From: Methylocaldum sp035627495
GTDB lineage: Bacteria; Pseudomonadota; Gammaproteobacteria; Methylococcales; Methylococcaceae
NCBI RefSeq assembly: GCF_035627495.1
Contig: NZ_DASPLO010000130.1
Location: forward strand, 1-41,974
Direction of reading: 5' to 3'
DNA: 41,974 nucleotides
A program made the position numbers and the translations under genes. Every line of letters starts with the position of its first letter. The stretch's first letter is position 1. The notes under the pieces are model-generated. The model saw only the letters and a list, made by a program, of their open reading frames with translations, did not search any database and was not told the DNA's origin. This document shows, in pieces, positions 1 to 9,170 of the stretch.

Positions 1-341
1 GGACTCGCACAAGATGACGACCTCCGGCCGAAACGATGCCTCGGTTGGGGGCAAAATAACAACAGTATCCTGATATCGACTCAACAACGGCCCACTCGGG
101 GTCGAATATCGCCGTCTCAAACCGGTTTTTCGAGGTACCCTCCAGTATTGGTCGCGTTGGCGGGCCGGGAACTGACGGGGCCGCTGCTACACAATCCTCA
201 TCGAGTTCACCGGGCGTCGGGCTCGGTCACAACTTTCCTATTAAATCATTGATATATCTGAATAATGCCTTGGGCAAGCCGCTTTCGTTGGTGCTTGTTC
301 CGGCTATGTCGTTGCCGCAAAAAAATAATGAAGAATCTTGC
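1..341. other. Left-edge stretch with no assignable gene
   Basis: No protein family or RNA gene is recognisable here. Both strands happen to be open: a plus frame runs from base 1 to a TGA at 250-252, and a minus frame runs from about 226 off the left edge. Neither has a convincing start with a ribosome site or a recognisable motif. One of them could be the end of a neighbouring gene cut by the window. I also looked for RNase P RNA, which sits upstream of mraZ in some gammaproteobacteria, and did not see it. Confidence 0.3.
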
Positions 342-370
342 TTGACTTGGCTGCAGATGATTTCTATATT
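342..370 (+). promoter_or_regulatory. Sigma70 promoter of the mraZ/dcw cluster
   Basis: TTGACT at 342-347 and TATATT at 365-370 are separated by exactly 17 bases, a near-consensus vegetative promoter. It lies just before the MraZ box array and about 58 bases from the mraZ start, the place expected for the main dcw promoter. Predicted transcription start is near 377, immediately upstream of the first box. Confidence 0.8.
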
Positions 371-379
371 CCATTCAGG

Positions 380-414
380 TGGTAATAAGTGGAAAAAAAT
401 GGAGCCTAATGGAA
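380..414 (+). promoter_or_regulatory. MraZ operator: four TGG boxes with 10-bp spacing
   Basis: TGG triplets begin at 380, 390, 400 and 410, giving TGGTA, TGGAA, TGGAG and TGGAA, each followed by a 5-base spacer. MraZ proteins are known to bind tandem TGGG-like pentamers spaced by 5 bases in their own promoter region. This array follows that geometry exactly, although the fourth base is T or A rather than G. It sits between the predicted transcription start and the mraZ start codon, which suggests autorepression of the cluster. Confidence 0.75.
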
Positions 415-427
415 GTCGGGGGATTTC

Positions 428-886
428 TTGTTTCGAGGCGTTAATTCGATCAATCTCGACGAGAAAGGTCGTCTAGCCATGCCTACCCGCTATAGGGCTG
501 AGTTGCATGAGAATTGTGACGGGCAGCTAGTGGTTACGGTTGGTCTGGATAAATGCCTCTTGCTTTACCCGCTTCCCGAGTTCGAGGAGATCGAGCGCAA
601 ACTTGTGAAGCTTCCCTCCCTAAATAAGCAGGCAAAACGTTTGCAGCGCCTGCTGATCGGTCATGCGACCGAGTGCGAGATGGATGGTCAGGGACGGTTC
701 CTGATTTCTGAGCCTTTGAGGAAGTTCGCCGGGTTGGAAAAACGCGTGGCACTAATCGGTCAAGGCAACAAATTCGAGATTTGGGACGAGGATTCCTGGA
801 ATGCCAATCGCGATGAGTGGATCGAAGAGGAGAGCCTGGAGAGCCTAGAGGATCTATCACCCGAGTTGGGATCGTTGGCGCTGTGA
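428..886 (+). CDS. mraZ: Transcriptional regulator MraZ
   Basis: MraZ is a ring-forming AbrB-fold DNA-binding protein that binds its own promoter and controls the division/cell-wall cluster. The 152-residue product has both family repeats: an N-terminal MFRG...NLDEKGR-PTRYR block and a second block GHATECEMDGQGR. Length matches the family. The start is TTG at 428, chosen because it gives the conserved MFRG N-terminus and follows a G-rich ribosome site (418-422). The stop overlaps the GTG start of rsmH. The upstream TGG box array (380-414) is its likely operator. Confidence 0.95.
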   Translation: MFRGVNSINLDEKGRLAMPTRYRAELHENCDGQLVVTVGLDKCLLLYPLPEFEEIERKLVKLPSLNKQAKRLQRLLIGHATECEMDGQGRFLISEPLRKFAGLEKRVALIGQGNKFEIWDEDSWNANRDEWIEEESLESLEDLSPELGSLAL

Positions 887-1818
887 GTCTAGAAGATCGG
901 GCGCACCAGCCGGTCATGTTGCCCGAGGTGTTGGACAGTCTGGCGCTGAAGCCCGACGGGTTATACATCGACTGCACGTTCGGTCGCGGAGGGCATGCCC
1001 TCGCGATTCTCGAACGCTTAAGTGGAGAGGGACGGCTGCTGGCTTTGGACAAAGATCCCGATGCGGTGGCTTCCGAAGAGGCAAAGTGGCTCATGGCGGA
1101 TCCGCGGTTTGTGCTCGAGCACGGCAGCTATGCAAGTCTGCGCGAGTACGCGGAACGCCGCGCGTGGCTAGGCTGTGTCTCCGGAGTGTTGATGGATTTG
1201 GGCGTGTCTTCGCCGCAACTGGATCAGGCGGACCGCGGGTTCAGTTTTATGCGCGACGGTCCTTTGGACATGCGCATGGATACCAGCCGAGGAATGACGG
1301 CGGCCGAATGGCTCGCGGGTGCATCCGAAAGCGAGTTGATCAGCGTGCTTCGGGATTACGGCGAAGAGCGTTATGCCCGCCGCATTGCCCGGGCGATCCT
1401 TGAGGGGCGATCGAAAAGCGCAATTGCATCCACGGGCGCGCTGGTCGAGATCGTCGAGAAGGCTGTCCCTACGCGAGAAAGAGGTAAGCATCCGGCAACC
1501 CGAAGCTTTCAGGCCATCCGTATTTTTATTAATCGAGAACTAGATGAGCTCGAACAGGGATTGCGGCAGGCTGTGGATGTGTTGCGGCCCGGCGGGCGAT
1601 TGGTGGTCATAGCCTTTCACTCCTTGGAGGATCGGATCGTGAAGCGATTTATGCGTGACGAGGAGCGCGGAGAGGCGGTGCTCTCGCATTTTTCCTTGCA
1701 CCCAGCCGAACCAGGACGACTGAGACGTATCGGTAAAGCCCGAATGCCGGAAGCGGACGAGGTTAGGAACAATCCGCGCGCCCGAAGTGCGGTATTGCGC
1801 GTGGCGGAGCGTCTCTAG
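883..1818 (+). CDS. rsmH: 16S rRNA (cytosine1402-N4)-methyltransferase RsmH
   Basis: RsmH (MraW) uses S-adenosylmethionine to methylate N4 of C1402 in the 16S rRNA decoding centre. The 311-residue product starts HQPVMLPEVLD, has the SAM-binding GRGGH motif at about residues 34-38, and later VLMDLGVSSPQLD and AFHSLEDRIVKRF, all typical of the family. The frame stays open further upstream to 817, but that part overlaps mraZ. I chose GTG at 883, which overlaps the mraZ stop and gives the normal family N-terminus. ftsL follows after two bases, so it is cotranscribed in the dcw operon. Confidence 0.95.
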   Translation: MSLEDRAHQPVMLPEVLDSLALKPDGLYIDCTFGRGGHALAILERLSGEGRLLALDKDPDAVASEEAKWLMADPRFVLEHGSYASLREYAERRAWLGCVSGVLMDLGVSSPQLDQADRGFSFMRDGPLDMRMDTSRGMTAAEWLAGASESELISVLRDYGEERYARRIARAILEGRSKSAIASTGALVEIVEKAVPTRERGKHPATRSFQAIRIFINRELDELEQGLRQAVDVLRPGGRLVVIAFHSLEDRIVKRFMRDEERGEAVLSHFSLHPAEPGRLRRIGKARMPEADEVRNNPRARSAVLRVAERL

Positions 1819-1820
1819 CC

Positions 1821-2078
1821 ATGAGATTTCTGTTGGTGTTGCTTGCGGTGGCGATGGCCTCTGCCTTGTGCGTTGTGTATACCAAGTATCGCTCAAGGAT
1901 GTTGTTCGCCGAGGTTCAGCGGCTCGAACAGGCGCTGGATGCCTATGACGAAGAATGGGGACAGTTGCAGCTCGAGCAAAATACCTGGGCCGAGCATAGC
2001 CGTATCGAGAGGTTGGCGCACGGCCGCTTGGGTATGCTATTGCCAGCTAGAGAATCGATCATTTATATCAAACCTTAG
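1821..2078 (+). CDS. ftsL: Cell division protein FtsL
   Basis: FtsL is a small bitopic inner-membrane protein that forms the FtsQLB subcomplex and helps activate FtsW/FtsI at the septum. The 85-residue product has a short cytoplasmic start, one membrane segment at roughly residues 3-20, and a periplasmic leucine-zipper-like coiled coil (about 28-60). Sequence conservation in FtsL is low, so the call rests on size, topology and position between rsmH and ftsI. An overlapping ORF at 1843-2100 in another frame is a shadow. Confidence 0.9.
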   Translation: MRFLLVLLAVAMASALCVVYTKYRSRMLFAEVQRLEQALDAYDEEWGQLQLEQNTWAEHSRIERLAHGRLGMLLPARESIIYIKP

Positions 2079-2093
2079 AAGTCGCGCCGAAAA

Positions 2094-3827
2094 ATGTTGA
2101 TCATACAAAACAGGCCGGTACATGAGGCGGATTACAGCGGTCGCTGGCATTTCCTGTTGATTGTCATGTTGATCGCCATGACGGTTTTGATCGGGCGCGC
2201 CGTTTACCTGCAAGTATTAGATCGGCAGTTTCTGAAGCGGCAGGGGGATCTTCGTCACGTCGGCATACTGCCGGTGCCGGCACACCGCGGACGGATTTTC
2301 GACCGTAACGGAGAATTGCTGGCGATTAGCACGCCCGTCAAGTCGATTTGGGTCAATCCCAAAGAGTTCCGCGAGGCGCAGATTCCGGCGGATAAGCTTA
2401 AGGCTTTGGCCGATTTTCTGGGGTTATCATCCAAAGAACTCGAAAAGTACGTTGGAAGCGACGAAAATCGCAGCTTTGCCTACCTGAAACGAAGGATAAA
2501 TCCCGAGCTGGCGGATCAGGTTACGGCTCTGGGTATTGCGGGTGTTTATTCGGAGCGCGAATATCGCCGATACTATCCCTCGGGCGAAGTGGCCGCCCAT
2601 CTGGTCGGTTTCACCAACATTGATGACAAGGGCCAAGAGGCGATGGAATTGGCCTATGACGATTGGCTGAAGGGCGTGGAAGGGGCCAAACGGATTATTC
2701 GCGACGGCAAGCGGCGAGTCATCGAAGACCTGGAAAACATCAGGTCGCCGGTGCCCGGCAAGGACCTCGTCTTGAGCATCGACCAGAGTCTGCAATATTT
2801 GGCCTATCGAGAACTCAAAAAAGCCGTCCTTCAGCATCAGGCCCGTTCCGGATCCTTGGCGCTGTTGGATACGCAAACGGGCGAAGTACTGGCGATGGTC
2901 AATCAACCATCCTACAACCCCAACAGCCGTATCCAGATGAAGAGCAGCGCATCGCGCAATCGGGCGATCACCGATGTTTACGAGCCGGGCTCGACGATGA
3001 AGCCGTTCGCCGTAGCCTTGGCGCTGGAACTCGGGCTTTACCGCGCCGACACCATGATTGATACCACGCCGGGTACGATGCGTGTGGGGCACAATCTTGT
3101 CAAAGATATCCATAACTATGGCGTCCTCGACGTGGCGCACGTTCTCCAGAAATCGAGCAATGTGGGCGTCACCAAAATCGCGCTGAGCATGCCTTCGAAA
3201 AAGTTCTGGGCGTTCTATAACAATCTAGGCTTCGGTCAGCCTTTGGAAACCGGCTTTCCGGGCGAAGCCAACGGGCGTTTGTCGGATTACCAAAGCTGGA
3301 ATCCGTTCGAACAGGCGACCCTCTCTTTTGGCTATGGAATGTCCGCCTCGACGCTACAGCTTGGAAGGGCTTACCTGTCTTTGGCCAATGACGGGGTAAT
3401 GCCGATGATCAGTCTGATCAAACGGGACAAAGCGTCCGAATCGCATCGCATCATGTCCACCAAGACCGCCGTCAGCGTGCGCACGATGCTGGAGGAAGTG
3501 GTTACCCGTGAAGGTACCGCGCTGAAGGCCGCCATTCCCGGCTTCCGAGTGGCCGGTAAAACGGGTACGGTGAAGAAAAGCGGGGTCGGCGGTTATTCGT
3601 CCTCGCTTTATATGTCGGTATTCGCAGGAATGGCGCCTGCCAGCAAGCCGCGCTTGGTCATGGTAGTAATGGTTGATGAACCGTCGGCCGGAGAGTATTA
3701 CGGTGGTGCGGTGGCCGCGCCGGTGTTCTCGAGTGTGATGGAGGGTGCTTTGCGGTTGCTGAACATCGCCCCGGACCAGGAAGAGAATATGCCGCTGCTC
3801 GCCTCGCAGCAGGACGACCCGGCATGA
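2094..3827 (+). CDS. ftsI: Peptidoglycan D,D-transpeptidase FtsI (PBP3)
   Basis: FtsI is the septum-specific class B penicillin-binding protein that cross-links peptidoglycan in partnership with FtsW. The 577-residue product has a cytoplasmic tail, a single membrane anchor near residues 20-40, a pedestal domain beginning with the HRGRIFDRNG motif, and a transpeptidase domain. The active-site motifs are all present: STMK with nucleophile Ser300, SSN at 354-356 and KTG at 489-491. Its stop overlaps the murE start (ATGA at 3824-3827), consistent with translational coupling. Confidence 0.97.
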   Translation: MLIIQNRPVHEADYSGRWHFLLIVMLIAMTVLIGRAVYLQVLDRQFLKRQGDLRHVGILPVPAHRGRIFDRNGELLAISTPVKSIWVNPKEFREAQIPADKLKALADFLGLSSKELEKYVGSDENRSFAYLKRRINPELADQVTALGIAGVYSEREYRRYYPSGEVAAHLVGFTNIDDKGQEAMELAYDDWLKGVEGAKRIIRDGKRRVIEDLENIRSPVPGKDLVLSIDQSLQYLAYRELKKAVLQHQARSGSLALLDTQTGEVLAMVNQPSYNPNSRIQMKSSASRNRAITDVYEPGSTMKPFAVALALELGLYRADTMIDTTPGTMRVGHNLVKDIHNYGVLDVAHVLQKSSNVGVTKIALSMPSKKFWAFYNNLGFGQPLETGFPGEANGRLSDYQSWNPFEQATLSFGYGMSASTLQLGRAYLSLANDGVMPMISLIKRDKASESHRIMSTKTAVSVRTMLEEVVTREGTALKAAIPGFRVAGKTGTVKKSGVGGYSSSLYMSVFAGMAPASKPRLVMVVMVDEPSAGEYYGGAVAAPVFSSVMEGALRLLNIAPDQEENMPLLASQQDDPA

Positions 3828-5338
3828 TGACGGCTGAAGCGCGGCCTCACGGATGCAGGCTGGATGCCTTGTTGTCCGGTTTTATCGACGCACCGGTTCC
3901 GCGCTTGATTGATGTCACCGGTCTTTGCCATGACAGCCGGTGTATTCGTCCCGGCGATCTTTTCGTGGCTTTGGCCGGGCATCGTTCGCACGGAATGCGC
4001 CACGCCGAACAGGCGGTTCGGCATGGTTGTTCGGCCATTATTTATGATCCTGCGGGCGGCGGAAGTCTCTTGGCTCAGGGTGTCGCCGGAATACACTGCA
4101 TGCCGGTCGATTCGCTCGATCAGAAACTCGGATTCATCGCCGATCGCTTTTTCGGCGAGCCTTCCGCATCCTTGAATGCAATCGGTATTACCGGTACTAA
4201 CGGAAAGACCTCATGTAGTCATTTTTTGGCGTATGCGCTTTCAGCTAAGGCACCGGCCGCTGTCGTAGGAACCCTGGGCTGGGGGAGACCTGGCGCACTC
4301 GATATGACAAACCACACCACGCCGGACGCCATCGAAGTTCACGATCTCCTGGCCCGCTTGTGCGATCAAGGTATAGAAACCGTGGCCATGGAGGCTTCGT
4401 CCCACGGTCAGGTGCAAGGCCGTCTCAACGGCGTGCGTTTCGAGGGGGCGTTATACACCAATTTCAGCCGCGATCATTTGGATTACCACGGCACAATGGA
4501 GGCTTACCTGGAGGCAAAGCTGCGCCTTTTGGGGTGGCCGGGACTCGAATTCGTGGTCTTCAACGCCGATGATCCGATTGCCGATGCTATTTCGAGCCGG
4601 ACGCCGTCTCATGTGAGGCGGACCGCCTTTAGTTTGCGCGGCCAAAAAATCGATTCCGCATCCGTGGTCTCCGTGGCCTCCGTGCATCACGATTCGCAGG
4701 GGATCGCTTTTCAGGCCCGGTATCGGCAACAGCTTGCCGACGTGTTTGCACCGGTATATGGCGATTTCAACGTCGAAAATCTGGCCGCTTCATTGGCCGT
4801 TTTGCTCGAACTGGGTCACGAGTTGCCGGAGGCGGCTGAGTTGCTCAAGAATGTTCGTCCCGTGCCTGGGCGCATGGAGTTGTTTTCGGGGCAAGGGCGG
4901 ACTGCCGTCGTGGACTACGCCCATACTCCGGATGCCTTGGCTAGCGTGCTGCGCAGTCTGCGCCGGCATTGCGAAGGCAAGTTATGGGTGGTGTTTGGGT
5001 GCGGTGGCGACCGCGACCGGGGCAAACGTCCGCAGATGGGTGCCATTGCCGAGACGCTGGCTGACGGCGTCGTGCTGACCGACGACAATCCCCGCTCCGA
5101 GGACGGCGACGAAATAATCCGGGATATTCTGTCCGGCTGCCGTCGCGACGATATCGTTACGATCAGAGACCGCCACGACGCCATCGCCTGGGCGCTGGAG
5201 CGGACGGGCGTAGGCGACGTTGTTCTGGTGGCTGGAAAAGGGCATGAAAACACCCAGGAAATTCAGGGCCAGAAATATCCTTTCAGTGATCGTGACGTTG
5301 TTATGGAAACCATTTCCGTACTAGGACTGCCAAGATGA
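3824..5338 (+). CDS. murE: UDP-MurNAc-tripeptide synthetase (meso-DAP-adding) MurE
   Basis: MurE adds meso-diaminopimelate to UDP-MurNAc-L-Ala-D-Glu in the cytoplasm using ATP. The 504-residue product has the Mur ligase P-loop GTNGKT (Lys128), the YTNFSRDHLDYHG central motif, and DNPR at 421-424. DNPR is the known specificity signature for meso-DAP rather than lysine, so the wall is A1-gamma type as expected for a Gram-negative. It overlaps ftsI by 4 bases and murF by 4 bases. Confidence 0.96.
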   Translation: MMTAEARPHGCRLDALLSGFIDAPVPRLIDVTGLCHDSRCIRPGDLFVALAGHRSHGMRHAEQAVRHGCSAIIYDPAGGGSLLAQGVAGIHCMPVDSLDQKLGFIADRFFGEPSASLNAIGITGTNGKTSCSHFLAYALSAKAPAAVVGTLGWGRPGALDMTNHTTPDAIEVHDLLARLCDQGIETVAMEASSHGQVQGRLNGVRFEGALYTNFSRDHLDYHGTMEAYLEAKLRLLGWPGLEFVVFNADDPIADAISSRTPSHVRRTAFSLRGQKIDSASVVSVASVHHDSQGIAFQARYRQQLADVFAPVYGDFNVENLAASLAVLLELGHELPEAAELLKNVRPVPGRMELFSGQGRTAVVDYAHTPDALASVLRSLRRHCEGKLWVVFGCGGDRDRGKRPQMGAIAETLADGVVLTDDNPRSEDGDEIIRDILSGCRRDDIVTIRDRHDAIAWALERTGVGDVVLVAGKGHENTQEIQGQKYPFSDRDVVMETISVLGLPR

Positions 5339-6708
5339 CGGTGCGTCTTTCCGAATTCAGCGGAATTGTCGGCGGCGAATGCCGGGGCGCCGACGTGTCG
5401 TTTGAAAACTTGGGTATCGATACCCGCTCTTTGAAATCGGGTGACCTTTATCTGGCGATCCGCGGCACACACTTCGACGGTAACGATTTCGTCGCTCAAG
5501 CCAAAGCCGCCGGTGCTTGTGCGTCGGTGGTCGAACGCTGGGCCGATTGCGACTTGCCTCAGGTGCGGGTCGACGACGGACGAGCGGCGCTCGGGCGCTT
5601 TTCGGCGGCTTGGCGCGACCGTTGGACCGGCCGTTTGGTAGGCATCACGGGCAGCAACGGAAAAACCACCGTCAAAGAACTGATCGCCGCCGTTCTGGGC
5701 GTTGCTGCGCCGGTACTCAAGACGCAGGGCAATTTAAACAACGATATCGGTGTTCCGTTGACGTTATTGCAGTTAAGGGCCGAACACCGATTTGCGGCAA
5801 TCGAAATGGGGGCCAATCACGCGGGCGAGATTGCTTACGCCAGCGGGTTGGCGAGACCTGATGTTGCCGTAATCTCTAACGCCGGCGCAGCGCATCTGGA
5901 AGGCTTCGGCTCGCTCGAAGGCGTGGTTGCGGCCAAAGGGGAATTGATCACTTCGCTCGGTCCGGAAGGTACGGCAGTCCTCAATGCCGACGACCGTTTC
6001 TTCGGTCGCTGGTGCGAAATGGCCCGTGGCCGTGCGATCATCAGTTTCGGTTTCGGCCCTGATGCAGTCGTGCGCGCCGATGCGGATTCCATGCGGATGG
6101 GTCTAAGCGAAGGAAAATTCTGCACTTCCTTTGATCTTCTATACCGAGGTGGCCGCTATCCGTTAGCTCTGGCCTTAGCCGGAGGCCATAACGTAACTAA
6201 CGCTTTGGCCGCGGCAGCGACGGCTTTCGGGCTGGGTTTCGATATCGACCAGATCCAAACGGGGCTCTCCCGAGCCATGCCGGTGCCGGGACGTCTGGAG
6301 CCGGTAAACGGCATCCACGGAACCCTGCTGATTAACGATGCTTACAACGCCAATCCCAATTCCTTCCGGGCGGCATTGGATGTGCTGTTGGGGCTTTCGG
6401 GCGAGCCCTGGGTCGCCTTGGGCGCATTCGGCGAATTGGGCGAGATGAGCGGCGAATTGCATGCCGAGATCGGACATCAAGCCAAGGCGATGGGCGTGGC
6501 GAGGCTGTTTGCAGTCGGACCGAATGCGGACCGGGCGGCGGGGGCATTCGGCGAGGGCGCCTTGTACTGCCGGGATCAGGACGAGTTGATTGAACGACTA
6601 CAACAGCAGATTGACGAGAACGTTGTGTTATTGATTAAAGGTTCACGCAGCCAGCGTATGGAGCGGGTGGTGGAAGCGTTGCGGGAGCGGAGCGATCCAT
6701 GCTGCTAA
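5335..6708 (+). CDS. murF: UDP-MurNAc-pentapeptide synthetase MurF
   Basis: MurF ligates D-Ala-D-Ala to UDP-MurNAc-tripeptide, completing the cytoplasmic pentapeptide precursor. The 457-residue product carries the ATP-binding GITGSNGKTT motif (Lys110), the EMGANHAGEI motif, and NDAYNANPNS in the C-terminal ligase domain. The start ATG overlaps the murE stop, and the gene ends 10 bases inside mraY. The D-Ala-D-Ala substrate comes from ddl, further down the same cluster. Confidence 0.96.
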   Translation: MTVRLSEFSGIVGGECRGADVSFENLGIDTRSLKSGDLYLAIRGTHFDGNDFVAQAKAAGACASVVERWADCDLPQVRVDDGRAALGRFSAAWRDRWTGRLVGITGSNGKTTVKELIAAVLGVAAPVLKTQGNLNNDIGVPLTLLQLRAEHRFAAIEMGANHAGEIAYASGLARPDVAVISNAGAAHLEGFGSLEGVVAAKGELITSLGPEGTAVLNADDRFFGRWCEMARGRAIISFGFGPDAVVRADADSMRMGLSEGKFCTSFDLLYRGGRYPLALALAGGHNVTNALAAAATAFGLGFDIDQIQTGLSRAMPVPGRLEPVNGIHGTLLINDAYNANPNSFRAALDVLLGLSGEPWVALGAFGELGEMSGELHAEIGHQAKAMGVARLFAVGPNADRAAGAFGEGALYCRDQDELIERLQQQIDENVVLLIKGSRSQRMERVVEALRERSDPCC

Positions 6709-7781
6709 TACTCGCGGAGGCTCTCGAGAAGTACTTTGACGTTTTTCGCGTCTTCCAATATTTGACGTTGCGAGCCATTCTCGGCGTGCTAACCGCCCTG
6801 ATTATTTCGTTCATCGTCGGTCCGAAGATGATCCGGCACCTCAGCAAATACAAAATCGGGCAGAGTATCCGGAGCGACGGGCCCCAGAGCCATTTTTCCA
6901 AGGCCGGAACCCCGACTATGGGGGGAGCGCTGATCTTAGTGTCGGTAGCGATCAGCACTTTGCTTTGGGCTGACCTCAGTAATCGCTATGTGTGGGTCAT
7001 TTTACTGGTTACGCTGGCGTTCGGTCTGATCGGCTTCGTTGACGATTATAAAAAGCTGGTCTTGCGCAACAGCAAAGGCTTGGCCGCACGACACAAGTAT
7101 TTTTGGCAGTCCGTGTTCGGTCTGGCAGCCGCCCTTTTTCTCTATAGCACTGCCACGGTTACCACCGAGACTCAGTTTATCGTGCCCTTCTTCAAGCAGA
7201 TTGTGCTGAACATGGGCATTGCGTATCCGTTGCTGGCTTATTTTGTGATTGTGGGTTCCAGCAATGCGGTGAATCTTACCGACGGTCTTGACGGTCTCGC
7301 CATTATGCCCACCGTGCTGGTGGGTGGCGCTTTGGGTATCTTCGCCTATGCCTCGGGTAACATGAATTTCGCGGAATACTTGGGTATTCCTTTTATACCG
7401 AAGGCAGGTGAGTTGGTGGTTTTCTGCGGGGCCTTGGTCGGTGCGGGACTCGGATTCCTCTGGTTCAACGCTTACCCGGCCCAAGTCTTCATGGGCGACG
7501 TCGGCGCGTTGGCTTTGGGCGCCGCTCTCGGAACGCTGGCCGTTCTGGTCCGGCAAGAGATTGTACTGATGATCATGGGCGGCGTGTTCGTCATGGAAAC
7601 CGTATCGGTGATGCTTCAGGTTATCTCGTTCAAGCTCACCGGCCGTCGTATTTTTCGCATGGCACCTATTCATCACCATTTCGAGCTTAAGGGATGGCCG
7701 GAGCCGCGCGTGATTGTCCGTTTCTGGATAATTACGGTGATTCTGGTCTTGATTGGACTCGCGACTTTGAAGTTGAGGTGA
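6699..7781 (+). CDS. mraY: Phospho-MurNAc-pentapeptide transferase MraY
   Basis: MraY transfers phospho-MurNAc-pentapeptide to undecaprenyl phosphate, making lipid I in the inner membrane. The 360-residue, strongly hydrophobic product has about ten membrane segments. The active-site motifs are VDDYKK (Asp115, Asp116), NLTDGLDG (Asp195) and FMGDVG (Asp267), plus the HHHFELKGWPE segment near the C-terminus. Length and aspartate positions match the well-studied enterobacterial enzyme. It overlaps murF by 10 bases. Confidence 0.97.
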   Translation: MLLILAEALEKYFDVFRVFQYLTLRAILGVLTALIISFIVGPKMIRHLSKYKIGQSIRSDGPQSHFSKAGTPTMGGALILVSVAISTLLWADLSNRYVWVILLVTLAFGLIGFVDDYKKLVLRNSKGLAARHKYFWQSVFGLAAALFLYSTATVTTETQFIVPFFKQIVLNMGIAYPLLAYFVIVGSSNAVNLTDGLDGLAIMPTVLVGGALGIFAYASGNMNFAEYLGIPFIPKAGELVVFCGALVGAGLGFLWFNAYPAQVFMGDVGALALGAALGTLAVLVRQEIVLMIMGGVFVMETVSVMLQVISFKLTGRRIFRMAPIHHHFELKGWPEPRVIVRFWIITVILVLIGLATLKLR

Positions 7782-7784
7782 AAT

Positions 7785-9170
7785 ATGGCGGCAAACGCAG
7801 AAGTTCATCTTGATGCCGTAAATCCGTTGGACAAGCTCGGATTGGATCGGCGTTCCGCACGAGTGCTGATTTTCGGACTGGGCAAAACGGGCCTTTCAGT
7901 AGCGCGCTTTTTGGTAAAACAAGGTATCGAGTTTGCCGTGACCGATACTCGGGAATGGCCTCCGTATCTCGCGGAATTACGGGAGACTTGCCCTGACGCC
8001 GGAGTTTTTCTGGGAGGTCTTCACAGTGCGGCATTCTCGGCCGCCACCCATTTGATCGTCAGCCCTGGCGTATCGTTGGATCAGCCGAAAATCAGAGAGG
8101 CCCGGCGCCGCGGGATACCGGTGTTCGGCGATCTCGATCTTTTCGCATGCATGGCGAATGCGCCTATCCTGGCCATCACCGGCGCAAACGGCAAAAGTAC
8201 CGTCACAACGCTAGTAGGCCTGATGGCGGAAGCGGACGGCAGAAATGTGCGAGTCGGGGGGAATCTAGGCACGCCTATGCTGGAGCTCCTGGATGATCAA
8301 GCAGAGCTTTATGTCCTGGAGCTGTCCAGCTTCCAGTTGGAACGCTCGTCGCTTTTGAAGCCGGCCGCAGCGACCGTTCTCAATATCAGCCCGGATCACA
8401 TGGATCGCTATCCGGACATCAAGGCTTATGCCGATGCAAAACGGCTGATTTTCCGGGGACAGGGCGTGATGGTGCTCAATCGGGACGACCCGATGGTTGC
8501 GGCAATGGCGGAACCGGATAGACGTCGTGTATGGTTCGGCTTGAAGGACTCGGGGGTCGACTACGGCGTTTCCGTCATCGACGGAGCGGAATGGTTGACG
8601 AGCCTCGGCGAACCTCTCATGCAGACCGAAAAAATCGCTATCCAAGGGCGCCACAATGTATCGAACGCCCTCGCGGCCGTTGCTCTTGGGGAAGCAATCG
8701 GGTTGTCGCGGGCAGCGATGACCGGTACGCTCGAGCGGTTCGAGGGGCTGGCGCATCGTATGCAAAAGGTGGCGGAAATTGAAGGCGTCACCTGGATTAA
8801 CGACTCCAAAGCCACCAATGTGGGCGCCTGCATGGCGGCGTTGTCCGGATTGCATAGCAAGGCCGTGCTCATAGCGGGGGGTGACGGTAAGGATGCGGAG
8901 TTTTCCATACTCAGACCCGTAGTCGCCGAAAAGGTCCGAGCGGCGGTGCTCATGGGCAAAGATGCCCCGCTGCTGGAGCAAGCCTTGAAGGATGTAGTAC
9001 CGACTGTGCGGGTCGAAAATATGCGCCAAGCGGTGCAAGCCGCGCGTTCTCTGGCGCGCAGCGGGGACTCCGTTCTGCTGGCTCCGGCATGCGCCAGTCT
9101 CGATCAGTACAAGGACTATCAGGAAAGGGGGCGGGTGTTTACGGAAGCAGTAAAGGACATCTCGCTATGA
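7785..9170 (+). CDS. murD: UDP-MurNAc-L-alanine:D-glutamate ligase MurD
   Basis: MurD adds D-glutamate to UDP-MurNAc-L-Ala. The 461-residue product has an N-terminal Rossmann-like UDP-binding domain (VLIFGLGKTGLS), the ATP-binding GANGKST motif (Lys137), the NISPDHMDRY motif, and a C-terminal domain with NDSKATN and LLAPACASLDQY. It starts three bases after mraY, and its stop overlaps the ftsW start (ATGA at 9167-9170). Confidence 0.96.
   Translation: MAANAEVHLDAVNPLDKLGLDRRSARVLIFGLGKTGLSVARFLVKQGIEFAVTDTREWPPYLAELRETCPDAGVFLGGLHSAAFSAATHLIVSPGVSLDQPKIREARRRGIPVFGDLDLFACMANAPILAITGANGKSTVTTLVGLMAEADGRNVRVGGNLGTPMLELLDDQAELYVLELSSFQLERSSLLKPAAATVLNISPDHMDRYPDIKAYADAKRLIFRGQGVMVLNRDDPMVAAMAEPDRRRVWFGLKDSGVDYGVSVIDGAEWLTSLGEPLMQTEKIAIQGRHNVSNALAAVALGEAIGLSRAAMTGTLERFEGLAHRMQKVAEIEGVTWINDSKATNVGACMAALSGLHSKAVLIAGGDGKDAEFSILRPVVAEKVRAAVLMGKDAPLLEQALKDVVPTVRVENMRQAVQAARSLARSGDSVLLAPACASLDQYKDYQERGRVFTEAVKDISL

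Noticed and set aside
249..476. 75-residue frame upstream of mraZ
   Set aside because: It runs through the promoter and MraZ boxes and overlaps mraZ in another frame, with no family signal.
7002..7808. 268-residue frame antisense to mraY
   Set aside because: Histidine- and glutamine-rich translation typical of an antisense shadow of a membrane protein gene.
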